The notes under the pieces were generated by a model. That model did no database searches. It was not told the origin of the DNA and worked only from the letters and a program-made list of their open reading frames with translations. A stretch of 8,795 nt of DNA from CAZCYE01 sp964502775 (lineage in GTDB: Bacteria > Actinomycetota > Acidimicrobiia > IMCC26256 > PALSA-555). This document shows positions 1-6,218 of this stretch, piece after piece. The stretch covers positions 1 through 8,795 of the forward strand of contig CAZCYE010000069.1 of assembly GCA_964502775.1 (NCBI GenBank), given 5' to 3'. The number at the start of each line of letters is the position of its first letter. Position 1 is the first letter of the stretch. The position numbers and the translations under genes are program-made.

Positions 1-54
1 CCGCCGACGCCGCCGACGCCGCCGACGCCGCCGACGCCGCCGACGCCTCCGACG
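1..54 (+). repeat. 9-bp tandem repeat CCGCCGACG, six copies
   Basis: Five perfect copies of CCGCCGACG occupy 1-45 and a sixth with one mismatch (CCTCCGACG) occupies 46-54. The array may continue upstream of the window. Because the period is a multiple of three, it stays in frame with the phosphatase and encodes repeated Ala-Asp-Ala. It looks like a slippage-expanded, probably disordered, acidic tract. The frame assignment follows from the absence of stops between base 3 and the phosphatase domain. Confidence 0.85.
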
Positions 55-731
55 CCGAGGACGGGCGCCACCCGGTCCCCACGCGCCTGGTGCTCGCCCG
101 TCATGCCGTCACGGCCCAGACCGGGCCCATCCTGTCGGGTCGCCGACCGGGCATCGACCTCTCCGACGACGGTCGGCGCCAGGCCGAGGCGTTGGCCGAG
201 CGCTTGGCACCACTCCCGGTCGCGGCGGTGTACGCGAGCCCCATGGAGCGCACGACCCAGACCGCCGAGATCATCGCCGACGCCCACGGCCTGGCGGTGA
301 AGCCCCTCGACGGCGTGCTCGAGGCGGACTACGGCGAGTGGGCCGGCCAGAGCCTCGCCGAGCTGGCCCGCACGGAGCTGTGGTCGGTGGTCCAGCGCGC
401 GCCCTCCCGAGCGGCGTTCCCGGGGGGCGAGTCGATGTCGACGATGCAGGCGCGTACGGTCGCCGCGCTCGACGGGGTGGTTGCGAGCCACCCCGAGGAG
501 CTGGTGGTGGTCGTGTCGCATGCCGACCCGATCAAGGCCGCGATCGCGCACTACACCGGCGTGCACCTGGATCTGTTCCAGCGCATCGTGGTGTCCCCCG
601 CCTCGGTCGCCGCGTTCTCCTTTTCTCCCCATGGCGTGGCGATGCTCAAGTGCAACGACACCGGCACGCTGACCGAGCTCGACGTGCCCCCCGCCGCGAG
701 TGCGTCGGGCGCGAAGGCGGAGCACGCATAG
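1..731 (+). CDS. MSMEG_4193-type histidine phosphatase (5' end outside window)
   Basis: Histidine phosphatase (phosphoglycerate mutase-like) superfamily, of the actinobacterial MSMEG_4193 type. The true substrate is not established. The nucleophile motif reads LARHAVT, with His at codon 102-104; the usual RHG is RHA here. Further catalytic-pocket elements are ASPMERTTQTAE (second Arg), the acidic PGGES segment and VVSHADPIKAAIAH (second His). A GTG at 90 would remove most of the first strand (PTRLVL), and the frame is open from base 3 with no ATG, GTG or TTG before 90. The start is therefore probably upstream of the window. The visible N-terminus is an Ala-Asp-Ala repeat followed by SDAEDGRHPVPTRLVL. 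The tail after the domain is Ala-rich. TAG lies 2 nt before the DUF3090 ATG, so translation is probably coupled. The family call is firm; the extent of the N-terminus is not. Confidence 0.85.
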   Translation, partial: ADAADAADAADAADASDAEDGRHPVPTRLVLARHAVTAQTGPILSGRRPGIDLSDDGRRQAEALAERLAPLPVAAVYASPMERTTQTAEIIADAHGLAVKPLDGVLEADYGEWAGQSLAELARTELWSVVQRAPSRAAFPGGESMSTMQARTVAALDGVVASHPEELVVVVSHADPIKAAIAHYTGVHLDLFQRIVVSPASVAAFSFSPHGVAMLKCNDTGTLTELDVPPAASASGAKAEHA

Positions 732-733
732 CG

Positions 734-1363
734 ATGGCCATCGACGAGCCGATCGAGTTCCAGTCGGTGGACGCGCTCGGCACCGGTGCGGTCGGCGATG
801 TCGGCCAGCGGGCGTTCTACATCCAAGCCCGCAGCGACGACGCCCAGCTGACCGTCCTGGTCGAGAAGGAGCAGGTGGCGTTGCTGTCCACCGAGGCCGT
901 GGCCTTCCTCGATCGCATCGCCGACGAGTTCCCCGAGGACCCGTTGACGCTCCCGCTCTCGGTGGCCGAGCTCCACGAGCCGACGGTGCCGCTGTTCCGT
1001 GCGCGCCTGATCGGCCTGGGCTTCGATCCCGAACGCGAGCTGGTGCTGATCGAGCTGCGCGAGCGCTCGTCGGAGGAGCAGCCGGTCGGCGGCCCCGGCG
1101 GTGAGAGCGGCCGGGGAGACGAGGGCGTCGGCTTCCCCACCGGTGTCGGCGGCCCCGGGGGGGAGGGCGACGACAGTGACGAGGACCACGAGAGCGATGA
1201 AGATGAAGAGGACGGGTACATCGCCCGGATCTACGCGACTCGACCCCAGGTGCGAGCCATGGCGGCTCGGGGTGCGCAGACCGTCGCCGCGGGACGGCCA
1301 CCGTGCCCGCTCTGCAACCAGCCGATGGATCCGGCTGGACACCGGTGCCCGCGATGGAACTGA
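734..1363 (+). CDS. DUF3090 family protein with C-terminal zinc-ribbon-like motif
   Basis: A 209-residue conserved actinobacterial protein of unknown function (DUF3090). The N-terminal two-thirds carry the recognisable family sequence (AFYIQARSDDAQLTVLVEKEQVALL, then LFRARLIGLGFD). The C-terminus, GRPPCPLCNQPMDPAGHRCPRWN, holds Cys191, Cys194, His203 and Cys205, a likely single zinc site. Between them, residues about 113-160 form a Gly-rich and then strongly acidic insert (GDDSDEDHESDEDEEDG). It contains a repeated VGGPGGE motif and is longer than the corresponding linker I recall in homologues. ATG at 734 was chosen because it follows the phosphatase stop by 2 nt and opens the family's N-terminus; the same frame is open further upstream, but only as a shadow of the phosphatase. 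The stop overlaps the next gene by 10 nt. Confidence 0.85.
   Translation: MAIDEPIEFQSVDALGTGAVGDVGQRAFYIQARSDDAQLTVLVEKEQVALLSTEAVAFLDRIADEFPEDPLTLPLSVAELHEPTVPLFRARLIGLGFDPERELVLIELRERSSEEQPVGGPGGESGRGDEGVGFPTGVGGPGGEGDDSDEDHESDEDEEDGYIARIYATRPQVRAMAARGAQTVAAGRPPCPLCNQPMDPAGHRCPRWN
1085..1165 (+). repeat. Spaced 21-bp direct repeat inside DUF3090 gene
   Basis: The 21 bases at 1085-1105 recur at 1145-1165 with two differences, exactly 60 bp (20 codons) apart and in the same frame. Each copy encodes VGGPGGE. This suggests that the low-complexity insert grew by in-frame duplication; the sequence between the copies has diverged. Confidence 0.6.
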
Positions 1364-2079
1364 CCGACGACGACATCGCCGAGATCCTCGGCCGAGGCGA
1401 GGTCGCGCTCGTGGCGCGCATGCGGGCGTCGTCCAACGGCGCCTTCTTGGTGCAGGTGTGCGCCGACGGTGCCGAGGTCTGCGCGGTGTACAAGCCGCGC
1501 CGCGCCGAGCGACCGCTGTGGGACTTCCCGGATGGGACGCTGTCCCGCCGCGAGGTCGCGGCGTACGAGCTGTCCCGAGCCCTCGGCTGGGGGATCGTCC
1601 CCGTCACCGTGTGGCGCGCCGACGGACCGCTCGGGGAAGGCGCGCTCCAGCGGTTCGTGGACCACGATCCCGGAGACCACTACTTCACCCTGCTCGAGCG
1701 GTATCCCGACCGCTTCCGCGAGTTCACGACCTTCGACGTCCTCGCCAACAACACTGATCGCAAGGGTGGTCACTGCCTGGCCGACCGTGAGCGCCATGTG
1801 GTGGTGGGTATCGACCACGGGCTCACGTTCCACGTCGCGTGGAAGTTGCGCACGGTGATCTGGGACTTCGCGGGAGAGCCCGTTCCGGCGCGGCTCGCCG
1901 ACGACGTGGCGCGGGTGGTGGCCGAGCTCGATGCGGGCGAGCTGGGCCGGCGCCTCGCGGGTTTGCTCGCGCCGCCCGAGCTGGTGGCGCTCGCGATTCG
2001 GGGCGAGGATCTCCTGACGACGGCGCGGTTCCCGGAACCCGAGCCCGGCTACCACTCCGTCCCGTGGCCGCTGCTCTGA
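1354..2079 (+). CDS. SCO1664-type protein with PI3/4-kinase-like (HipA-like) fold
   Basis: A 241-residue protein of the SCO1664 family, whose members resemble phosphatidylinositol-kinase/HipA-type kinases; no substrate is known to me. Visible elements are a nucleotide-binding Lys47 in VYKPRRAERPLWDFP, Glu67 in REVAAYE, the catalytic-loop segment NNTDRKGGH (Asn132 to His140, Asp135), and a metal-binding GIDHG (Asp154). The family core is intact to the end (PEPGYHSVPWPLL). ATG at 1354 overlaps the DUF3090 stop by 10 nt, a translational-coupling arrangement. A GTG at 1303 is in frame but would force a much longer overlap and adds no family sequence. As I recall, the same gene order (phosphatase, DUF3090, this protein) is found in Mycobacterium as Rv2135c-Rv2133c, near cysQ and mshC. 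Neither of those follows here. Confidence 0.85.
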   Translation: MELTDDDIAEILGRGEVALVARMRASSNGAFLVQVCADGAEVCAVYKPRRAERPLWDFPDGTLSRREVAAYELSRALGWGIVPVTVWRADGPLGEGALQRFVDHDPGDHYFTLLERYPDRFREFTTFDVLANNTDRKGGHCLADRERHVVVGIDHGLTFHVAWKLRTVIWDFAGEPVPARLADDVARVVAELDAGELGRRLAGLLAPPELVALAIRGEDLLTTARFPEPEPGYHSVPWPLL

Positions 2080-2103
2080 GCGGCCCGGTCAGGCCTGCTC
2101 AGA
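2075..2103. terminator. Bidirectional hairpin between convergent genes
   Basis: The 7-base arm 2075-2081 pairs with 2097-2103, and GGCC 2082-2085 pairs with GGCC 2092-2095. This leaves a 6-base loop and one bulged T at 2096. The stem spans both stop codons (TGA 2077-2079 on plus, TGA 2101-2099 on minus). No T tract follows on either strand, so it is at best a U-poor terminator of the kind common in GC-rich actinobacteria. Termination is inferred; the stem itself is directly visible. Confidence 0.5.
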
Positions 2104-3601
2104 CAGGCGTGCGCCGCTCGTAGATCGTGATGCCGTCGATCGCGCCCACGGAGCGGTACTTGGTCTCCAAGAGCGCCTCCAGGCGTGGGAAGCGCCCGAT
2201 CGGGGTGTACTCGGCGCCGCGGATCGCGGCCGCGGACGTGTCGAGCACGTAGCGCGGCGGATGGGCGTCGAGATCCTCGAAGAACCAGTGCCAAGCCCTG
2301 GGGTCGGCCTCCTCCGGCGCGGCATCGGCGCCGGCGCGCCCGGGATGGTTCCCGGCGAGGTACGTGCCGGTCGTGACGAATCTGGTCGCGGGCGTGAGAC
2401 CCGAGCACCAGTAGATCTCGGGCACCGAGCCCCACACCAGGGCGCGGTCGCCCGGTCCGCTGTTGGCCTCGAGGTAGTGGCACACGGTCTGGTACTGCGC
2501 CGCCTCCTTGAAGGGCTGGATGAAGAACGCCACCAATGAGAAGCCGACGGCCGCGATCGCGGCCACCGCGATCGTGCGGGTGGCCACGATGGACTTGCCC
2601 CGGGTGAGCGCTCCCGCGGTGAGCAGACACGCGGGGGGAAGGAGCTGGAGGTAGTAGTGGCCGAAGAATCGCAATCCGATGGCCACTGACACCGCCGCCG
2701 ACGCGAGCCAGAGCCAGAGGTCGATGTCGTTGCCGCCGTCGTCGGCGACCGTCGCGCGCTCGCGCCACGCTTGGGGGAGCCGCCACACGATGGGGAGGTT
2801 GCACAAGGCCCAGGCCATCGTCATGACCGCAAACATCATGAGCACCGTGGCCGAGAGCGTGTCCATCCCCACGTAGGAGCCGTTGCCGAGCAACGTCCAG
2901 TAGAAGAACTCGCCGGGGCCGAAGATCAAGGCGGTGGCGACGATCGGGAGCGTGAACCCGGTGAGGAGCCGGCCCAGGCCCTCGGTGCGGCGCGTCTTGT
3001 AGACGAGGTACGCGAGTGGGAGCAGGGTGAGTGCCCCCGTTTGCTTGGCGAGGGTCGCGACTGCAGCCGCCACGCCGGCCGCGCCGGGACGCCGCCGCCG
3101 GGCGAGCATGATCGACGCCACCATGGCCGGGAGCATGAAGATCTCGAAGTTGGCCGCCTGGCCGTCCTGGGGCGCGAAGGCCACCGATGCGAGCACGAAC
3201 AGGATCCCCGCGAACCATCCCGCCCGCTCGCCCCAGCGCCGTCGGGCCTCGGCGGCCAGGAGCAGCGCGGTGAGCACCACCGCCAACATCGCGAACACCC
3301 GCACGGTCCACAGCCCGGTCGAGCCGAAGAGGCTGAACGCGACTGCGTACACGTAGGGCACGAGCGGAGGCTTGCGGTCGGTGGTGTCCTCGTAGAGCTC
3401 TCCGCCGTCGCGGATCACCTCGGCCTGGGTGGCCAGGAAGGTCTCGTCGGAGTTGAAGACGTCCACGAAGAAGGCCGGGAGCCGGGTCGTCACGGCGAGG
3501 AGGAGGAGCACCAGCACCAGGCGCCAGCGGAGCTGACGGCGCTTGGGTTCGACCGCGAGAGGGGGAGCGGCCGGGGCCGTGGTCAGAGGCACAGGGCCCA
3601 T
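2099..3601 (-). CDS. GT-C family membrane glycosyltransferase (PMT/ArnT-like)
   Basis: A 500-residue polytopic membrane protein resembling dolichyl/polyprenyl-phosphate-sugar glycosyltransferases (PMT_2/GT39-GT83 fold). These move a lipid-linked sugar to an acceptor on the outer face of the membrane; donor and acceptor cannot be read from sequence. After a short cytoplasmic N-terminus, the first membrane segment (about 27-44) is followed by FNSDETFLA with the acidic pair Asp52-Glu53. Next comes DRKPPL (75-80), then NFEIFMLP, then a series of hydrophobic segments. The C-terminal part from about residue 390 (ALVWGSVPEIYWCSGLTPATRF onward) is largely soluble. ATG at 3601 gives a normal N-terminus 37 nt after the nhaA stop; an in-frame start about 105 nt earlier would overlap nhaA and add an Arg/Pro-rich stretch. 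It is probably co-transcribed with nhaA. No strong ribosome binding site is visible. Confidence 0.8.
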   Translation of the reverse strand: MGPVPLTTAPAAPPLAVEPKRRQLRWRLVLVLLLLAVTTRLPAFFVDVFNSDETFLATQAEVIRDGGELYEDTTDRKPPLVPYVYAVAFSLFGSTGLWTVRVFAMLAVVLTALLLAAEARRRWGERAGWFAGILFVLASVAFAPQDGQAANFEIFMLPAMVASIMLARRRRPGAAGVAAAVATLAKQTGALTLLPLAYLVYKTRRTEGLGRLLTGFTLPIVATALIFGPGEFFYWTLLGNGSYVGMDTLSATVLMMFAVMTMAWALCNLPIVWRLPQAWRERATVADDGGNDIDLWLWLASAAVSVAIGLRFFGHYYLQLLPPACLLTAGALTRGKSIVATRTIAVAAIAAVGFSLVAFFIQPFKEAAQYQTVCHYLEANSGPGDRALVWGSVPEIYWCSGLTPATRFVTTGTYLAGNHPGRAGADAAPEEADPRAWHWFFEDLDAHPPRYVLDTSAAAIRGAEYTPIGRFPRLEALLETKYRSVGAIDGITIYERRTPV

Positions 3602-3638
3602 TGTCGCGTGCCGAGCGCCGGCGCGACGAGCGCGCCAC

Positions 3639-4892
3639 TCACGCCGTTGGGGCCCCACCTCGGGGCGCGCGGACCCCCCGGGAGGCGATGGCGAACCAGC
3701 TCGCACCGGCGATGCCCGCGATCACCGAGGCGGCGAGGATGGCCACCTTGGCCGTGTCGAGCTCGGGGCCCGTGAACGACAGTCCGGCGACGAACAGCGA
3801 CACGGTGAAGCCGATGCCGGCCACCGCACTCACCCCCACCACGTCCCGCCACGACACGCCCGGGGGGAGCCGGCCGATGCGCAGGGCCACGCCGAGCGCA
3901 GTCAGCGCGGAGATGCCGAGGATCTTGCCCACCACGAGCCCGGCCACGATTCCCACGCTGACGCCCCCGCCTATGCCCTCGAGCGCGTCGGCGTCGAGGA
4001 CCACGCCGGCGTTGGCGAGCGCGAAGACGGGCACGATCGCGAAGCTCGACCACGGGTGCAGCGAGCGCTCGAGCCGCTCGGCCGGTCCCACCGCGGCTCC
4101 CCGCTGGGCGGGAACCAGGAATCCGAGGAGCACCCCGGCGAACGTGGCGTGGATGCCGGTCTCGTGGACGCTGATCCACAGTGGCAGGGCGGGGAGCAGG
4201 TACACCCACGGTGTCGTCACGCCGAGTCGGCGGATTCCCAGGACGAGTGCCGTGGCGACGGCGACGCCGACCAGCCACTCGACGCGGACGTCCGCGGTGT
4301 AGAAGACAGCGATCACCAGGATCGCACCGAGATCGTCCACGATGGCCAGGGTGAGCAGGAACAGCCGCGCCCCCGATGGCACCCGGGATCCGAGGAGCGC
4401 GAGCACCCCTACGGCGAACGCGATGTCCGTGGCCATGGGGATGGCCCAGCCGTCGCCGCCCGGACCTCCGGTGTTGAGCGCGGCGTAGATCGCTGCGGGG
4501 AGCACCATTCCCCCGATCGCTGCGAGCGCGGGCAGCGATGCCCGCCGGGGGTCCCGCAGCTCACCGTCCACGATCTCGCGTTTGATCTCGAGCGCGACGA
4601 CGAAGAAGAAGATGGCCATCAACGCGTCGTTGATCCAGTGCCGCCACGACAGGTCGAGGTCGAGCCCCGCGATGCTCAAGTCGAGGTGACCGCTCCAGGC
4701 GTCGGCGTAGGTGGCCCCGCCGACGTTGGCCCACACCAGCGCGGCGACGGTGCCGAGCAGCAGGGCGAGGCCGCCGAGCGCCTCGACCGAGGCGAACTCG
4801 TCACCGAACGGAGGCAGGTATCGCCCCACGCGTGGGAGGCGGACGTGGTGCCGGCGGTTCACGGTCTCGGCGACCTCCGATGCCAGCGCCAC
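3639..4892 (-). CDS. nhaA: Na+/H+ antiporter NhaA
   Basis: A 417-residue NhaA-family antiporter of the cytoplasmic membrane. The family exports Na+ (or Li+) in exchange for protons, serving sodium and pH homeostasis. Alignment by eye to E. coli NhaA gives a constant offset of 23 at the functional residues: Asp156 (WAIPMATDIAFA, E. coli D133), Asp186-Asp187 (AIVDDLGA, D163-D164), Lys323 (VGKILG, K300) and His248 (GIHAT, H225). LEIKRE at 101-106 matches the pH-sensor region. The extra N-terminal length is a basic, His-containing cytoplasmic segment (RRHHVRLPRVGRYLPP). GTG at 4892 is the first start in this frame; a later start is possible because the extension is weakly constrained. The gene lies 84 nt downstream of the F420 protein and 37 nt upstream of the glycosyltransferase. 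Confidence 0.95.
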   Translation of the reverse strand: MALASEVAETVNRRHHVRLPRVGRYLPPFGDEFASVEALGGLALLLGTVAALVWANVGGATYADAWSGHLDLSIAGLDLDLSWRHWINDALMAIFFFVVALEIKREIVDGELRDPRRASLPALAAIGGMVLPAAIYAALNTGGPGGDGWAIPMATDIAFAVGVLALLGSRVPSGARLFLLTLAIVDDLGAILVIAVFYTADVRVEWLVGVAVATALVLGIRRLGVTTPWVYLLPALPLWISVHETGIHATFAGVLLGFLVPAQRGAAVGPAERLERSLHPWSSFAIVPVFALANAGVVLDADALEGIGGGVSVGIVAGLVVGKILGISALTALGVALRIGRLPPGVSWRDVVGVSAVAGIGFTVSLFVAGLSFTGPELDTAKVAILAASVIAGIAGASWFAIASRGVRAPRGGAPTA

Positions 4893-4943
4893 GCTGACGT
4901 GGCGCGCGTGATCAGGGTTCGCCGACCAGACTTCCCGGCACTC

Positions 4944-4963
4944 CGCGCCTCAGCCTAGGCGCG
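4944..4963 (-). terminator. Hairpin downstream of the F420 oxidoreductase gene
   Basis: A perfect 7-bp stem (4944-4950 with 4957-4963) and a 6-base loop lie 13 nt beyond the stop of the minus-strand F420 protein and before the nhaA start. There is no U-rich run after it. It is a plausible terminator or 3'-end stabiliser that would separate the F420 gene from nhaA; the function is inferred. Confidence 0.45.
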
Positions 4964-4976
4964 AACGCCCGCCCGC

Positions 4977-6095
4977 TCAGGTGCCGACGAGGCGGGGCGC
5001 ATCCACGGCGAACTCGGGCCAGCGCTTGCGCGACTTGGCCGAGAGCTTGTGCATGAGCTCGATCGCGCCGGGATCGTCGTCGCCGGGTCGTACGTCGATC
5101 CAACCCCCGGCGACCATGCCGTCCATCACCTCGCGGCCCACGTCGGTGCGCACCACCGTGAGCGTCCAGTCGTTGAACGCGCCGATGCCGCCCGTGGAGA
5201 TGTCGGCGTGCTCCGCGGCGAAGTCCGGGCACATCAAGCAGCCCTCGCGGGTGAACGGGTGGCACTCCTTGAGCGGCACCTCGTGGTAGTCGTCGTTGCG
5301 CATCCAGATCTGGAGGCGTCCCTTGACGTTCATCCGCTTGATGTCGGCGCGGGGCAGTCCGTACTTCGCGAGGAGGAGCTCGTCGAAGATTGCGTCGTCG
5401 AAGGTCTTCGAGCAGAGCAGGCCGATGTTGAGCGTGAGCCTGCGGGCCACCTTGCCGGCCTTGCGCTGCTTCATGACCGGGGGGACCGAGCTCTGGCAGC
5501 TCATGCCCACCAGTGCGATCCGCTCCGCGCCAGCCGCCACCGCGTCGTTGTAGGCCATCGTGTTGGCCGAGTAGGTGTAGCGGCTCCCGGCCGACGCGAT
5601 GATGTCTTCCTTGGTGCGCGCGACGCCCGGGACCGCCTTCCACGTGGAGCCGTCCCCCTCCAGGTAGCTCACCAGCGCGGCGTCGATGATGTCCATCTCG
5701 AGGCAATAGAGCAGGATCGCCGAGACCAGCCCCCCGTCCTGGCCGACTTCGGCGAGCACGGGGTCGGTGGCCCGGGCCAACACGATGTCCTTGATGACGC
5801 CCGACACCTCCGAGGCATTCCGGGCCCGACCGAAGAGGAACTCGTCGATCTCCGGCTCCCACGCGCGAAAGCGCGGGCACGCCCGTGTGCAGCTCGTGCA
5901 GCCCTTCTCACCGTGCGAGCAGTTGTCCGGGCCCCAACCCTCTTCGAGCTGGAACGGCTTGTAGATGCCGGCGTCGTCGCGATAGCCCAGCACGTCGTGG
6001 GGACACGCGATCACGCATCCGGCACATCCGGTGCAGAGCCCGGACGTGACCACCTCTTCGTAGAGGTGCTTCCATTGCAGCTTCTCGGGTGGCAC
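4977..6095 (-). CDS. Coenzyme F420 hydrogenase/dehydrogenase beta subunit-like Fe-S flavoprotein
   Basis: A 372-residue FrhB/FdhB-family protein. Members bind FAD and Fe-S clusters and pass electrons between reduced F420 or ferredoxin and a partner or small substrate. The N-terminus has a ferredoxin-type set, Cys21-x2-Cys24-x2-Cys27-x3-Cys31-Pro, and a second set Cys59, Cys66, Cys69, Cys73-Pro, which fits two [4Fe-4S] clusters. The FrhB N domain follows (GQDGGLVSAIL, 118-128; GMSCQ with Cys200; GLLC with Cys228). The C domain has Cys278, Cys286 and Cys289 in CHPFTREGCLMCPDFAAEHADISTGG. No hydrogenase or formate dehydrogenase subunit lies nearby, so hydrogenase function is unlikely. GTG at 6095 is the only start in frame before an upstream stop. 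It is divergent from metF. The substrate is unknown; F420H2, ferredoxin or a biosynthetic reductase role are all possible. Confidence 0.85.
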   Translation of the reverse strand: MPPEKLQWKHLYEEVVTSGLCTGCAGCVIACPHDVLGYRDDAGIYKPFQLEEGWGPDNCSHGEKGCTSCTRACPRFRAWEPEIDEFLFGRARNASEVSGVIKDIVLARATDPVLAEVGQDGGLVSAILLYCLEMDIIDAALVSYLEGDGSTWKAVPGVARTKEDIIASAGSRYTYSANTMAYNDAVAAGAERIALVGMSCQSSVPPVMKQRKAGKVARRLTLNIGLLCSKTFDDAIFDELLLAKYGLPRADIKRMNVKGRLQIWMRNDDYHEVPLKECHPFTREGCLMCPDFAAEHADISTGGIGAFNDWTLTVVRTDVGREVMDGMVAGGWIDVRPGDDDPGAIELMHKLSAKSRKRWPEFAVDAPRLVGT

Positions 6096-6146
6096 CGTCG
6101 CAGTCTTTCATGTACCGGTCGCGCCTTCCGACGCGAGCGGTGCTGA

Positions 6147-6211
6147 CCCGAGGAAACCGAGCCCGAGAACTCGTGCGCCGGGCTCTACGCTCACGACCTG
6201 TCGTCCTCGGG
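6147..6211 (+). promoter_or_regulatory. metF leader with nested inverted repeats
   Basis: Within the 123-nt divergent spacer, CCCGAGG (6147-6153) can pair with CCTCGGG (6205-6211). Inside it, GAGCCCG (6159-6165) can pair with CGGGCTC (6179-6185) around a 13-nt loop. The outer right arm overlaps the G run (6209-6213) that is the only purine-rich ribosome-binding-like sequence before the TTG start. If transcribed, the fold could mask initiation. It could equally be a DNA operator for the divergent pair. It does not match the SAM, SAH or THF riboswitch cores I know. Transcription start sites are not known. Confidence 0.35.
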
Positions 6212-6218
6212 GGCAGCG

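Noticed and set aside
1..54. CRISPR or minisatellite-type array
   Set aside because: The unit is 9 bp with no spacers, and it is in frame with coding sequence; a coding tandem repeat explains it.
551..1342. Minus-strand open frame opposite the phosphatase and DUF3090 genes
   Set aside because: No family resemblance, and it overlaps two well-supported genes; it is a shadow of codon bias.
1303..1353. GTG at 1303 as the start of the SCO1664-type gene
   Set aside because: It would add 17 residues that are an out-of-frame reading of the conserved DUF3090 zinc motif; ATG at 1354 gives the short coupling overlap.
2049..3638. Second long minus-strand frame overlapping the glycosyltransferase
   Set aside because: The Arg/Pro-rich translation lacks hydrophobic segments; the other frame encodes a coherent membrane protein with GT-C motifs.
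3543..4958. Long open frame on the plus strand opposite nhaA
   Set aside because: It is antisense to a gene with all NhaA functional residues. Its translation is His/Gly/Arg/Glu-rich with no recognisable domain, as expected from the complement of GC-rich third positions.
6186..6191. TACGCT as a -10 box for metF
   Set aside because: It fits TAnnnT, but no -35-like hexamer lies 16-18 nt upstream and such hexamers occur often by chance.
6096..6218. SAM, SAH or tetrahydrofolate riboswitch upstream of metF
   Set aside because: Inverted repeats are present, but the conserved core sequences of those classes that I know are not seen.
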